Of a DNA stretch of 64,000 nt, positions 45,936 through 55,257 are shown one piece after another. The DNA comes from Xylanibacter caecicola (GTDB lineage Bacteria > Bacteroidota > Bacteroidia > Bacteroidales > Bacteroidaceae). Below the pieces are notes generated by a model, which searched no databases, was not told where the DNA came from, and worked only from the letters and a program-made list of their open reading frames with translations. The first letter of the stretch is position 1. Every line of letters begins with the position of its first letter. The DNA is taken from positions 1 to 64,000 of the forward strand of contig NZ_JABKKJ010000015.1 of the NCBI RefSeq assembly GCF_013166515.1. The letters are read 5' to 3'. The translations under genes and the position numbers were made by a program.

Positions 45936-46451
45936 TTATGCCAACATTCGCGCCATGTAGCGTCTGATTTCCTTGCGTGCAAGTCCCAACCTGTTTTCAG
46001 CACTCTTGTAGTTTATATCCAGAGTATCCGATATTTCGGAAATCTTAAGTCCGCCGTATATACTCATTCTGTATATCACCTGTTGCTTGTCTGCCAATCT
46101 GGCAATTCCGCGTTCAAGCACTTCCGCTATGTCATTAATCGAATATACCGACATGTAGTTGTTGCGTTCCTGCAACATCCGGCATGCGATGTAGTGTTCG
46201 TATTCGTCCACCGACTTGCGGTGGCGCCAATAGTCGTATATCATGTTCCGTGCTATTGTATATACAAGGTTGGGCAGTGTGACGACGGTAATCATCTTGT
46301 CGGTGTTCAATAGTCTCATAAAGACATTCTGTACAATATCCTCCGCCTCTTCATTATTAAGGATGCGGCTGCTTACAAAAGCCACCAGTTCTTCATAATG
46401 ACAGGTGTAGAAGTCTGCAATGACAGTAAAATCAGGTTTTAAGTTTTCCAT
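45936..46451 (-). CDS. second ECF sigma factor
   Basis: 171 aa. Region 2: FYTCHYEELVAFVSSRILNN, EEAEDIVQNVFMRLLN, YTIARNMIYDYWRH; region 4: RLADKQQVIYRMSIYGGLKI and DTLDINYKSAENRLGLARKE. The region 4 form resembles the FecI-like sigma-70 family common in Bacteroidetes. No anti-sigma gene is adjacent on its strand, so its control is unknown. A minus-strand TATCTTTG (46488-46495) 36 nt upstream is a likely -7 box. Confidence 0.92.
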   Translation of the reverse strand: MENLKPDFTVIADFYTCHYEELVAFVSSRILNNEEAEDIVQNVFMRLLNTDKMITVVTLPNLVYTIARNMIYDYWRHRKSVDEYEHYIACRMLQERNNYMSVYSINDIAEVLERGIARLADKQQVIYRMSIYGGLKISEISDTLDINYKSAENRLGLARKEIRRYMARMLA

Positions 46452-46679
46452 GTCTTGTATGGATGTTTTTCAGTTTGTTAAGCATCGCAAAGATACTGAA
46501 TTTTCCGAATAGGAGGTTTATAGAAATGCAATAATTTATACGCTCTGCACTATTTTCATACTTTTTTGATAACAATTCATATACGGAAATGCCGTTTTAT
46601 GCCATTTCCGGTGTCTTTGTTTTTTGGCACATTATTTGCATAATGGCATTGTAGACATTATAAATAAAACAATAAAACT

Positions 46680-48734
46680 ATGCAGAAAGGTAATATCGGG
46701 GTTACGACCGAGAACATTTTCCCCGTAATAAAAAAGTTCTTGTATTCTGATCATGAGATATTTCTCCGCGAGATGGTGAGCAACGCAGTGGATGCAACGC
46801 AGAAGATGAAGACGCTTGCCGACAAGGGAGAGTTCAAGGGAGAGCTTGGCGATCTGACGGTGCGCATATCTCTCGATGCCGACAAGGGTACGCTTACGAT
46901 AAACGATCACGGTATCGGAATGACCGAAGACGAGATAAACAGGTATATCAATCAGATTGCATTCTCCGGTGTAAACGACTTCCTTGACAAATATAAGGAC
47001 AACGCAAGCTCTATAATAGGACACTTCGGATTGGGCTTCTACAGTTCGTTCATGGTAAGCAAGAAAGTAGAGATTGTGACAAAGAGCTATAAAGAGGGCG
47101 CACAGGCAGTGAAGTGGAGCTGCGACGGAAGTCCCGAATTTGAGATAGACAATGCCGAAAGGGCTGAGCACGGTTCTGACATTATATTATATATAGACGA
47201 TGACTGCAAGGAGTTTCTTGAGAAAGCACGTATAGAAACGCTGCTTAACAAGTATTGCAAGTTCATGCCTGTTGCCGTGGCATTTGGCAAGAAGACCGAG
47301 TGGAAGGACGGCAAGCAGGTGGAAACAGCCGAAGATAACATTATAAATAAGGTGGAACCGCTGTGGACAAAGACACCGAGCACGCTTAAGGACGAGGACT
47401 ATAAGAGTTTCTATCGCGAACTGTATCCCATGCAGGACGAGCCTTTGTTCTGGATACACCTTAACGTGGACTATCCGTTCAACCTCACGGGAATACTCTA
47501 TTTCCCGCGCGTGCAGTCCAATCTCGACCTGCAGCGCAACAAGATACAGCTGTATTGCAACCAGGTGTTTGTCACAGATCAGGTGGAAGGCATCGTGCCG
47601 GACTTCCTTACACTTCTGCATGGTGTGATAGACTCGCCCGACATTCCGCTGAATGTAAGCAGAAGTTACCTGCAGAGCGACCGCGACGTAAAGAAGATAT
47701 CGACATATATAACAAAGAAAGTGGCTGACCGTCTTAACGGAATATTCAAGGAAAACCGCAAGGACTATGAGGAGAAGTGGGACAATCTGAAGATTTTCAT
47801 CAACTACGGAATGCTGTCTCAGGAAGATTTCTACGACCGTGCGAAGGACTTTGCGCTGATGAAGGACGTTGACGGCAAGTATTTCACGTTTGATGAATAC
47901 AGACAACTCATAAAAGACGGACAGACAGACAAGGACGGACAGCTTGTATATCTCTATGCCACGGACCGCGAAGAGCAGTACTCGTATATAGAGGCTGCAA
48001 AGGCAAAGGGCTACAGCGTGCTGTTGCTCGACGGGCAATTGGATGTTCACGTCGTTTCAATGCTGGAGCAGAAACTGGAGAAGAGCCGCTTTACACGTGT
48101 AGACTCTGACATCGTGGAGCGTCTCATCGTGAAGGAAGATGCGCCGAAGCAGGAACTTGGCAAGGACGAGTGTGACAATTTGTCACTCGTGTTCCGCTCT
48201 CAGATGCCTGCCATCGACAAGGCTAACTTCAACGTGGAGGTGCAGGCACTGGGCGAAACGGCACAGCCCATCGTTATTACCCAAAGCGAATATATGCGTC
48301 GTATGAAGGAAATGAGCCGCCTGCAGAGCGGTATGGAGTTCTATTCGCAGATGCCGGACAGCTACAGCCTGGTGCTTAACAGCAGCCATGAGCTTATAAA
48401 GAGCGTGCTGAAAGACGAAGAGAACGCATGTGCGGAGGCTCTTAAACCCATCGACAGCGAGATAAAGGGACTTAAAGCGCGCAGGGATGCACTCAACCAG
48501 TCGCAGAAAGACAAGAAGCCCGAGGAGATAAGTCAGGAGGAAAAGGACGACTTGCAGGCTACGGAGAAGGCGATAACGGAGCAGAACGAGAAGAGAGAGA
48601 CGGTGCTGAAAGACTATGCCAAGGGCAATGACATCGTGCATCAGCTTATAGACCTTGCCCTGTTGCAGAACGGAATGCTGAAGGGTGCGGCTCTCGATAC
48701 GTTCATAAAGCGTTCAGTGTCACTGATTAAATAA
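46680..48734 (+). CDS. htpG: chaperone HtpG (Hsp90)
   Basis: ATP-driven chaperone. GHKL ATPase domain at the N-terminus: EIFLREMVSNAVDATQKM (Glu and Asn, catalytic and Mg2+), INDHGIGMTEDEI, and IGHFGLGFYSSFMVS as the lid. Middle domain with FPRVQSNLDLQRNKIQLYCN and SYLQSDRDVKKIS. At 684 aa it is longer than E. coli HtpG; the extra part is a charged coiled segment near 590-645. The DNA upstream (46575-46645) carries family A-like words such as ATGCCGTTTT. Confidence 0.96.
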   Translation: MQKGNIGVTTENIFPVIKKFLYSDHEIFLREMVSNAVDATQKMKTLADKGEFKGELGDLTVRISLDADKGTLTINDHGIGMTEDEINRYINQIAFSGVNDFLDKYKDNASSIIGHFGLGFYSSFMVSKKVEIVTKSYKEGAQAVKWSCDGSPEFEIDNAERAEHGSDIILYIDDDCKEFLEKARIETLLNKYCKFMPVAVAFGKKTEWKDGKQVETAEDNIINKVEPLWTKTPSTLKDEDYKSFYRELYPMQDEPLFWIHLNVDYPFNLTGILYFPRVQSNLDLQRNKIQLYCNQVFVTDQVEGIVPDFLTLLHGVIDSPDIPLNVSRSYLQSDRDVKKISTYITKKVADRLNGIFKENRKDYEEKWDNLKIFINYGMLSQEDFYDRAKDFALMKDVDGKYFTFDEYRQLIKDGQTDKDGQLVYLYATDREEQYSYIEAAKAKGYSVLLLDGQLDVHVVSMLEQKLEKSRFTRVDSDIVERLIVKEDAPKQELGKDECDNLSLVFRSQMPAIDKANFNVEVQALGETAQPIVITQSEYMRRMKEMSRLQSGMEFYSQMPDSYSLVLNSSHELIKSVLKDEENACAEALKPIDSEIKGLKARRDALNQSQKDKKPEEISQEEKDDLQATEKAITEQNEKRETVLKDYAKGNDIVHQLIDLALLQNGMLKGAALDTFIKRSVSLIK

Positions 48735-48763
48735 ATAAGTGTTACGGCTTGTGCCGTACTTAT
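48735..48763 (+). terminator. hairpin after htpG
   Basis: TACGGC-TTGT-GCCGTA (48743-48758), extended by ATAAG/CTTAT, lies right at the htpG stop codon. Confidence 0.55.
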
Positions 48764-48771
48764 ATATATTT

Positions 48772-48876
48772 AACTTGCATAAGATACAGGAAAAGATGCG
48801 GTGATATTTTTGTATTTAAAGAATATCTTAGTATCTTTGCATAAAGAAAAGTCGTTCCTGTATTCTTATGCAAGTT
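48772..48876. repeat. 21/22-bp inverted repeat enclosing a promoter
   Basis: AACTTGCATAAGATACAGGA plus A (48772-48792) and its inverted copy with one extra base (48855-48876). Between them TTTTTG (ending 48812) and TATCTTTG (48832-48839) form a promoter with 19-nt spacing pointing right. No gene begins within 300 nt downstream except ribE at 49193, so it either gives ribE a leader of about 350 nt or makes a small RNA. Confidence 0.55.
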
Positions 48877-48936
48877 TTATTTTGCATGACGTGCAGCGAC
48901 ACTTTTAAGGCATAGACATTGGAGCGTATCGGTTAG

Positions 48937-49125
48937 ATTGGGATACTCATCAAATTAAAACAGAAAACCGAGAAGACTTCTTTTGCTGATGGCGGGCCAC
49001 AATATCATAAAGGTATAGCTGTAAAGCCGGTGGATTACAAAGGCGAAGAGCTCTCAAATCATATAATACTCGGAGTTTCATCGCATCACCGGTACGTTCC
49101 ATTTTTTTATTCTCTGCCGTGTTGA
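48937..49125 (+). pseudogene. possible gene remnant, 62 open codons
   Basis: The frame from after a TAG (48934) to TGA at 49123 has no ATG start but reads like protein: TSFADGGPQYHKGIAVKPVD, YKGEELSNHIILGVSSHHRY, VPFFYSLPC. I do not recognise the family. It lies in the 458-nt gap between htpG and ribE. It could be the tail of a lost gene. Confidence 0.3.
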
Positions 49126-49192
49126 CAATACTTTGATGATACTTATCCGGGCTTAGCCCCGTAAATTATAAACACCATAAATATAAATCATA

Positions 49193-49795
49193 ATGTTTTC
49201 CGGAATTGTAGAAGAAATGGCAACCGTCGTTTCGATGAAAAGAAACGGCGAGAATGTGGATATTACGCTTGAATGTAGGTTTGCCGACGAACTTAAAATA
49301 GACCAGAGCGTGAGCCATAACGGCGTATGTCTGACGGTTGTGGACATAAAGGACGGCAGATATACGGTTACGGCAATGAAAGAGACGCTGCGCTGCTCAA
49401 ATCTCGGGCAGCTTGAAGAGGGCAGTCGTGTAAATGTAGAGCGTTCGATGATGATGAACGGACGGCTTGACGGGCACATCGTGCAGGGACATGTGGATCG
49501 TACGGCACGTTGCATAGACATTGAAGATGCGGACGGAAGCAGTTATTTCACGTTCAAGTATGACTACGACAAGGCTATGGCGGAGCGCGGATACTTCACG
49601 GTTGACAAGGGAAGCGTCACCGTAAACGGCGTGTCTCTTACCGTATGCAATCCCACGGAGAGCACGTTCAAGGTTGCAATAATACCATATACAATGGAGC
49701 ATACCAACTTCTGTGACATAAAGTGCGGAACGGTTGTGAACATCGAGTTTGATATTTTAGGCAAATATATAGCGCGTTTGAGCAGCTTGAAGTGA
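49193..49795 (+). CDS. ribE: riboflavin synthase alpha subunit
   Basis: Dismutates two molecules of lumazine to riboflavin. Two related lumazine-binding halves: MFSGIVEEMATVVSM with SHNGVCLTVV, and GHIVQGHVDRTARC with VTVNGVSLTVCN. 200 aa, full length. No FMN riboswitch fold was recognised in the long upstream gap. A family B hairpin follows 6 nt after the stop. Confidence 0.95.
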   Translation: MFSGIVEEMATVVSMKRNGENVDITLECRFADELKIDQSVSHNGVCLTVVDIKDGRYTVTAMKETLRCSNLGQLEEGSRVNVERSMMMNGRLDGHIVQGHVDRTARCIDIEDADGSSYFTFKYDYDKAMAERGYFTVDKGSVTVNGVSLTVCNPTESTFKVAIIPYTMEHTNFCDIKCGTVVNIEFDILGKYIARLSSLK

Positions 49796-49800
49796 TTTTA

Positions 49801-49927
49801 TAAGGAGATAGGGGAAGATAAATAAGGAGATAAAGGGGAGATAAAGGACAAATGTTTTGTGATAAACAACAAGGCATACGTCCTTTATCTCCCCTTTATC
49901 TTCCTGTATATCTCCCCTTATCTTCTT
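49801..49927. repeat. family B hairpin, copy 3 (after ribE)
   Basis: Long hairpin of GGAGATA units: AAGGGGAGATAAAGGAC on the left pairs with GTCCTTTATCTCCCCTT on the right (inner stem), and AGGAGATAGGGGAAGATA pairs loosely with the far right. It lacks the side hairpin of copies 1 and 2. It begins 6 nt after the ribE stop. Confidence 0.8.
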
Positions 49928-49964
49928 GTAAAGAAATAACAGTATGCAATGTATATGCTTGAAA

Positions 49965-50250
49965 TACATGACATAATGTCACGTAAAAAACATCGTTCTG
50001 TTTTGTTGAAAGAGATGTTAAAGAATGTTTAGACTGCCGTTTCATAGTGGAATTTTGCATGAAAACGATGCTAAGTATGCCGTTTTTGAGTGGAAAGTGG
50101 CGCACTTTGCATTCATAAGTGGCACACTTACGGGTGCTAAATGCGTACATTAACGACCCAAAATGGCATACTTTACGGTAGAAAACGGCGTTTTTAAGGT
50201 CTTATTTCTCTTGTTTTATTGCACATATTAGCAATAATGTTTGTAATAAT
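49965..50250 (+). repeat. family A intergenic repeat, copy 4
   Basis: Opens with CATGACATAATGTCACGTAA and TTTTGTTGAAAGAGATGTTA (50001-50020), continues with units such as AGTATGCCGTTTTTGAGTGG, AAAGTGGCGCACTTTGC and AAATGGCATACTTTACGG, and closes with TTTATTGCACATATTAGC. Beginning and end match copy 2 closely. A family B hairpin lies directly to the left. Confidence 0.65.
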
Positions 50251-50506
50251 CTGATGCACAATGACTTGTGGTTGCACATAAATACGTGAGGAATTTGCGG
50301 CAAGAGATAAATTATTTTCAAGAACCCCGCTTATTTGGGGCTTGCGTAATGTCATAAAGAAAGGAATATTGCGCAAATGATGACATTGTGATATATGGTG
50401 AAGCGAGCCACCTTATAAGCCGCCGATGCTGCTGTTTGACGGCGTTAATGGAAATCTATAAAAAGCGTGCATACAATATATAAAGGCGGAAAGCGTTATA
50501 TACAAG
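50251..50506. other. intergenic upstream of the TonB receptor, little recognised
   Basis: Contains a small dyad CCCC-GCTTATTT-GGGG (around 50323-50338). I see no clear TAnnTTTG promoter close to the receptor gene and no other feature. Confidence 0.4.
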
Positions 50507-52882
50507 ATGGAACGGAAAATATTTCTTACGATAATCATAATATTTGCGTGCATTACAGGGCTTAATGCACAGTCGTTTACCCTACAGGGAAAGGTGATGG
50601 ACGAGGAGATGAACCCTCTCGAGCTTGCCACTGTCGCTGTGGTCAAGCAGGGAAAGATCGCCATGACCAATCTTAAAGGAGAGTTCTCCATACAGTTGCA
50701 CTCGGCAGACAGTGTGGTCGTGAGGTTCTCCATGGTGGGTTACAAGACCAAGACACGAGTTTTGCGCAGACCCAAAGGCAGACAGACACTCCAGATACAA
50801 CTGTACAGCGACAATCAGTTGGGAGAAGTGATGGTGGTAGAGCGGAAGCGTCAGACCGGAACTACGGAACAGCTTGACATAAAGAACGCCAAGAGCACGC
50901 CGTCGGCAACAGGAAACGCCGTTGAAGAGCTTATACAGTCGCAGGCGGGAGTGTCAACGCACAGCGAGTTGTCATCACAATACAATGTCCGTGGAGGTAG
51001 CTTCGACGAGAACAGTGTATATATAAATAATGTGGAGATATACCGTCCGTTCCTTGTCCGCAGCGGTCAGCAGGAAGGATTGTCCATAATAAACCCCGAT
51101 ATGGTGGAGTCGATAGGTTTCTCTACGGGCGGTTTCGAGGCAAAATACGGCGACAAGATGTCCTCGGCGCTGGACATTACGTACAAGACACCCAAGAAGT
51201 TCGAAGCCAATGTTGCGGCAAGTCTTCTCGGCGCAAGTGCATACGTGGGTTTCAGCACGAAGAAGTTTTCATGGAGCAACGGCATAAGATACAAGACAAA
51301 CCGCTATCTTCTCGGTTCGCTCGACACGAAAGGAGAGTACAATCCCAACTTCCTCGACTATCAGACATTCCTGAGATACAGTCCCAACAAGCGTTGGACG
51401 ATAGACTTTATCGGCGACATATCGGACAATCACTACAACTTTACGCCCGAAGACCGTGAGACAAAGTTCGGTACGATGGAAAACGTAAAGTCGTTCCGTG
51501 TCTATTTCGACGGTAAGGAGAAAGACCTTTTCCGCACGTTCTTCGGCACGTTGAGCGTCACACGCAACTTCGGAGAGAAGACGAAACTGTCGCTTATAGC
51601 CTCGGCATTCAAGACCGACGAGCAGGAGAAGTATGACATACAGGGGCAGTATTGGCTTACACAGACCGAGACAAGCGAGAATCTCGGTGTGGGAACCTAC
51701 ATGGAGCATGCCCGCAACTATCTCAAGGCAACGGTAAAAAGCGTGAAACTTGCCCTTAGCCATAAGACCAAAAGACATAACATCCTTGCCGGACTGACAT
51801 ATAAAATGGAGCATATAGCGGAGAAGAGCAAGGAGTATGAGATGCGCGACTCGAGCGGTTACAACATTCCGCATACGGGCGAGAACCTTAATCTCATCTA
51901 CACGCTGAGTGCAAGAAACACGCTCGACGCCAACCGCTTTGAGACATACGTACAGGATACGTACAAGTTCAGCAGCAAGGGCGAGCACACTTTCTTCACG
52001 CTGAACTACGGTATACGTTTCAGCCACTGGAACTTCAACCGTGAGAGCATCGTCAGTCCGCGCGTTTCGCTTGGCATTGTACCGGCGTTCAATCACGACA
52101 TGACGATACGTCTTGCGGCAGGACTGTATTATCAGGCGCCGTTCTTCAAGGAGTTGCGCGACACATCTACGGTGGACGGGGTGACATACGCAAGGCTGAA
52201 CGACAAGATAAAGAGCCAGCGTTCCATTCATTTCATTGCAGGAATGGACTACCGTTTCAAGGTGAACTCGCGCCCGTTCAAGTTCACGGCAGAGGCATAT
52301 TACAAGGCTCTGTCCAATCTTGTGCCTTACAGCGTGAACAATGTGAAGGTGGTTTACGACGCAAGCGAGCAGTGCAGCGGACACATCGCGGGAGTCGATG
52401 TGAAGCTTTACGGCGAGTTTGTGCCCGGTACCGACTCGTGGGTGAGCCTGTCTGTGATGAATACCAAGATGAACCTTCGCGGAAAAAGCATCCCCATGCC
52501 TTCGGACCAGCGTTATTCGCTGAACCTTTTCTTCACGGACTATTTCCCCGGCACGGACAAATGGAAGATGTCTCTCAAACTTGCCTTCGCCGACGGTCTG
52601 CCTTTCGGTCCTCCACACCGCAGTCTCGACGTGCAGCCGTTCCGTGCGCCGGCATACAAGCGTGCCGACATAGGTATGAGTTACCGTCTGTTGAACAACG
52701 AAAAGCGCGAACGCAAGTCCGTGTTCAAGAACATCTGGCTCGGTGCAGACTGCCTTAACCTTCTCGGCATAAACAATGTCAACTCGTATTACTGGATAAC
52801 CGACGTTACAAACCACCAGTATGCCGTGCCGAACTATCTGACGGGAAGACAGATAAACGCCAAGGTGCTTGTGGAGTTCTGA
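50507..52882 (+). CDS. TonB-dependent outer-membrane receptor
   Basis: 791 aa. Signal peptide (1-21, LNAQ), an N-terminal carboxypeptidase-regulatory-like beta domain (about 25-100, LQGKVMDEEMNPLELATVAV), a plug domain (GNAVEELIQSQAGVSTHSEL, YNVRGGSFDENSVYINNVEI, GGFEAKYGDKMSSALDI) and a 22-strand-type barrel ending NAKVLVEF. It takes up a ligand with energy from TonB. No SusD-like gene is adjacent, so it is not a classical polysaccharide locus; iron, cobalamin or peptide ligands are possible. Monocistronic. Confidence 0.92.
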   Translation: MERKIFLTIIIIFACITGLNAQSFTLQGKVMDEEMNPLELATVAVVKQGKIAMTNLKGEFSIQLHSADSVVVRFSMVGYKTKTRVLRRPKGRQTLQIQLYSDNQLGEVMVVERKRQTGTTEQLDIKNAKSTPSATGNAVEELIQSQAGVSTHSELSSQYNVRGGSFDENSVYINNVEIYRPFLVRSGQQEGLSIINPDMVESIGFSTGGFEAKYGDKMSSALDITYKTPKKFEANVAASLLGASAYVGFSTKKFSWSNGIRYKTNRYLLGSLDTKGEYNPNFLDYQTFLRYSPNKRWTIDFIGDISDNHYNFTPEDRETKFGTMENVKSFRVYFDGKEKDLFRTFFGTLSVTRNFGEKTKLSLIASAFKTDEQEKYDIQGQYWLTQTETSENLGVGTYMEHARNYLKATVKSVKLALSHKTKRHNILAGLTYKMEHIAEKSKEYEMRDSSGYNIPHTGENLNLIYTLSARNTLDANRFETYVQDTYKFSSKGEHTFFTLNYGIRFSHWNFNRESIVSPRVSLGIVPAFNHDMTIRLAAGLYYQAPFFKELRDTSTVDGVTYARLNDKIKSQRSIHFIAGMDYRFKVNSRPFKFTAEAYYKALSNLVPYSVNNVKVVYDASEQCSGHIAGVDVKLYGEFVPGTDSWVSLSVMNTKMNLRGKSIPMPSDQRYSLNLFFTDYFPGTDKWKMSLKLAFADGLPFGPPHRSLDVQPFRAPAYKRADIGMSYRLLNNEKRERKSVFKNIWLGADCLNLLGINNVNSYYWITDVTNHQYAVPNYLTGRQINAKVLVEF

Positions 52883-52951
52883 CACTTTTATAGGCGGCAG
52901 CATACCGTTTCATGCAAGGTAGTGGGCAGGTTGCTAAAAACAAATAAAATA

Positions 52952-52982
52952 TTTGTGCATTGGAATAAAATATGTAACTTTG
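52952..52982 (+). promoter_or_regulatory. promoter of the mce-mmd operon
   Basis: TTTG (52952-52955) and TAACTTTG (52975-52982) at 19-nt spacing, 29 nt before the mce ATG. Confidence 0.75.
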
Positions 52983-53011
52983 CATAAATTATAATAATAT
53001 ATACGTACTAT

Positions 53012-53416
53012 ATGAAAATTTCACACATCGAACATTTGGGAATAGCTGTTCCCAGCATTGAAGAGGCTTTGCCTTATTTCAAGGAAATATTGGGTCTGGA
53101 CTGTTATGCAGTGGAGGAAGTAGCCGACCAGAAGGTGAAGACTGCTTTCCTTAAGTGCGGAGAAGTGAAGATCGAACTGCTCGAACCGACATCTCCGGAC
53201 AGTACAATACAGAAGTGGCTGGACAAAGGCAACCACGGTGTTCACCACGTAGCATTCTGTGTAGAAGACGGAGTGGCAAATGCACTGGCAGAGTGCGACG
53301 GCAAGGGTGTGCGTCTTATAGACAAAGCACCGCGCAAAGGTGCGGAGAACCTTAACATAGCATTCTTGCATCCGAAATCTACATGCGGCATTCTTACAGA
53401 GCTTTGCGAGCATTAA
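53012..53416 (+). CDS. mce: methylmalonyl-CoA epimerase
   Basis: Interconverts (R)- and (S)-methylmalonyl-CoA, linking the B12-dependent mutase with the decarboxylase or carboxylase. Vicinal-oxygen-chelate fold: KISHIEHLGIAVPSIEEAL (metal His), KIELLEPT, GNHGVHHVAFCVEDG (His) and CGILTELCEH (Glu). 134 aa, normal. First gene of the four-gene operon. Confidence 0.95.
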   Translation: MKISHIEHLGIAVPSIEEALPYFKEILGLDCYAVEEVADQKVKTAFLKCGEVKIELLEPTSPDSTIQKWLDKGNHGVHHVAFCVEDGVANALAECDGKGVRLIDKAPRKGAENLNIAFLHPKSTCGILTELCEH

Positions 53417-53462
53417 ATAAGATAAAAGAACAAGAAAAAGACAATACATAATCATAATAGTT

Positions 53463-55016
53463 ATGAGCAAGCAATTAGAAAAAATCAAAGAGCTTATCGC
53501 CAAACGTGAACAGGCACGTCTCGGTGGCGGAGAAAAAGCCATCGACAAGCAGCATGCACGTGGCAAATATACAGCCCGCGAGCGTATAGACATGCTTCTC
53601 GATGAAGGCAGTTTCGAGGAAGTTGATATGTTCAAACTGCACCGTTGTACAAACTTCGGTATGGAAAAGAAGCAGTTCCTCGGTGATGGTGTAGTTGCCG
53701 GAAGCGGTACGATAGACGGTCGTCTTGTATATATCTTTGCACAGGACTTCACCGTAAACGGAGGTTCGCTTTCTGAAACGATGGCACAGAAAATCTGCAA
53801 GGTCATGGATATGGCTATGAAGATGGGTGCTCCGGTGATAGGTATCAACGACTCGGGTGGCGCACGTATACAGGAAGGTATCTGCGCGCTTGCAGGATAT
53901 GCCGAGATTTTTGAGCGCAACATACTTGCTTCGGGCGTAATTCCGCAGATCAGCGGTATATTCGGACCGTGTGCCGGTGGCGCTGTTTACTCTCCGGCGT
54001 TGACAGACTTTACTCTTATGATGGAGAACACTTCGTACATGTTCCTCACCGGACCGAAGGTTGTCAAGACCGTTACAGGTGAAGATATCGACCAGGAGCA
54101 TCTTGGTGGTGCGAGTGTTCACTCGACAAAGAGCGGTGTGACGCATTTCACGGCATCGACAGAAGAGGAAGCAATGGAGATGATAAAGACTCTGATGAGC
54201 TATATTCCGTCGAACAACATGGAGGAAACTCCGCGTAAGGAATGCGATGACCCTATAAACCGTATGGAAGATCTCCTGAACGAGATAATTCCGGAAGACC
54301 CGAACATGGCATACGACATGTACAAGGTTATAGGTGCCATCACCGATAACGGCGAGTTCTTCGAGGTACAGCCTAAGTTTGCAAAGAACATCATCGTAGG
54401 TTTTGCCCGCTTCAACGGTCAGAGTGTCGGTATTGTTGCAAACCAGCCTTCGTGCTATGCCGGTGTGCTTGACGTTAATGCAAGCCGCAAGGGAGCACGT
54501 TTCGTTCGTTTCTGCGATGCGTTCAACATACCTATCGTAAGTCTTGTGGATGTTCCGGGCTTCCTGCCGGGCACGGGTCAGGAGTACAATGCTGTAATCC
54601 TGCACGGTGCCAAGCTGCTTTACGCTTACGGCGAGGCTACAGTGCCAAAGGTTACCGTTACACTGCGTAAGAGCTATGGCGGAAGTCATATCGTGATGGG
54701 ATGCAAGCAGTTGCGTACGGATGTAAACTATGCATGGCCCTCTGCCGAGATTGCCGTAATGGGAGCAAGCGGAGCCGTAGCCGTGCTTAGTGCAAAGGAG
54801 GCAAAAGAGCAGGAAGACCCCAAGGCTTTCCTTGCAAAGAAAGAGGAAGAATATACCGAAATGTTTGCCAATCCGTATCAGGCAGCCAAGTATGGCTATA
54901 TAGATGATGTCATCGAACCGCGGAACACACGTTTCCGTATCTGTCGCGCATTGGCACAGCTTGCTACGAAGCGTGACGGTCTGCCTGCAAAGAAGCACGG
55001 TAATATTCCTATGTAA
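53463..55016 (+). CDS. mmdA: methylmalonyl-CoA decarboxylase/propionyl-CoA carboxylase carboxyltransferase subunit
   Basis: 517 aa crotonase-fold carboxyltransferase. Landmarks: [54 protein letters not shown] (first oxyanion loop), [17 protein letters not shown], and the late [20 protein letters not shown] and [10 protein letters not shown]. It moves carboxyl between methylmalonyl-CoA and biotin on the carrier protein encoded downstream. Decarboxylase and carboxylase forms share this subunit; no biotin carboxylase or membrane beta subunit is in the window to decide. Confidence 0.94.
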   Translation: MSKQLEKIKELIAKREQARLGGGEKAIDKQHARGKYTARERIDMLLDEGSFEEVDMFKLHRCTNFGMEKKQFLGDGVVAGSGTIDGRLVYIFAQDFTVNGGSLSETMAQKICKVMDMAMKMGAPVIGINDSGGARIQEGICALAGYAEIFERNILASGVIPQISGIFGPCAGGAVYSPALTDFTLMMENTSYMFLTGPKVVKTVTGEDIDQEHLGGASVHSTKSGVTHFTASTEEEAMEMIKTLMSYIPSNNMEETPRKECDDPINRMEDLLNEIIPEDPNMAYDMYKVIGAITDNGEFFEVQPKFAKNIIVGFARFNGQSVGIVANQPSCYAGVLDVNASRKGARFVRFCDAFNIPIVSLVDVPGFLPGTGQEYNAVILHGAKLLYAYGEATVPKVTVTLRKSYGGSHIVMGCKQLRTDVNYAWPSAEIAVMGASGAVAVLSAKEAKEQEDPKAFLAKKEEEYTEMFANPYQAAKYGYIDDVIEPRNTRFRICRALAQLATKRDGLPAKKHGNIPM

Positions 55017-55084
55017 AATATGGTATCCGGTGTCGGGCGTCCATTCCGGACGCCCTGCAGGGATGCTGTTTAACAATATTAAGT

Positions 55085-55246
55085 ATGGGAAAGATTAACA
55101 ATGAAGTGTATGCAGCCATTGCCTTGGCAATGCACGAGTTTAAGGGAAACAACGTACACGACAAGGAGTCCGGAGTCATTACGATAAAGAACAGACGTTC
55201 TGACTGGGAGTCGCACATGCTTAAAATGACGGACAGTCCTAAATAA
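55085..55246 (+). CDS. 53-aa subunit resembling the soluble tail of OadG/MmdD
   Basis: Small gene between mmdA and the biotin carrier: MGKINNEVYAAIALAMHEFK, then the middle GNNVHDKESGVITIKN, and RRSDWESHMLKM. The AAIALAMHEF...ITIKNRRSDW pattern is like the C-terminal cytosolic part of the gamma/delta subunits (OadG) of biotin-dependent decarboxylases, without their N-terminal membrane helix. ATG 68 nt after the mmdA stop, TAA 11 nt before the next ATG. It probably helps assemble the complex. Too short for routine gene callers. Confidence 0.7.
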   Translation: MGKINNEVYAAIALAMHEFKGNNVHDKESGVITIKNRRSDWESHMLKMTDSPK

Positions 55247-55257
55247 AAGCCCAAGAT

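Noticed and set aside
49126..49192. FMN riboswitch before ribE
   Set aside because: Only a small GGGC..GCCC dyad is present; the conserved RFN blocks were not found in the gap.
51269..52903. 544-codon minus-strand frame
   Set aside because: Antisense to the TonB receptor; composition is that of a shadow of GC-rich third positions.
53475..55076. 533-codon minus-strand frame
   Set aside because: Antisense to mmdA; no motif, and no promoter or ribosome site at its start.
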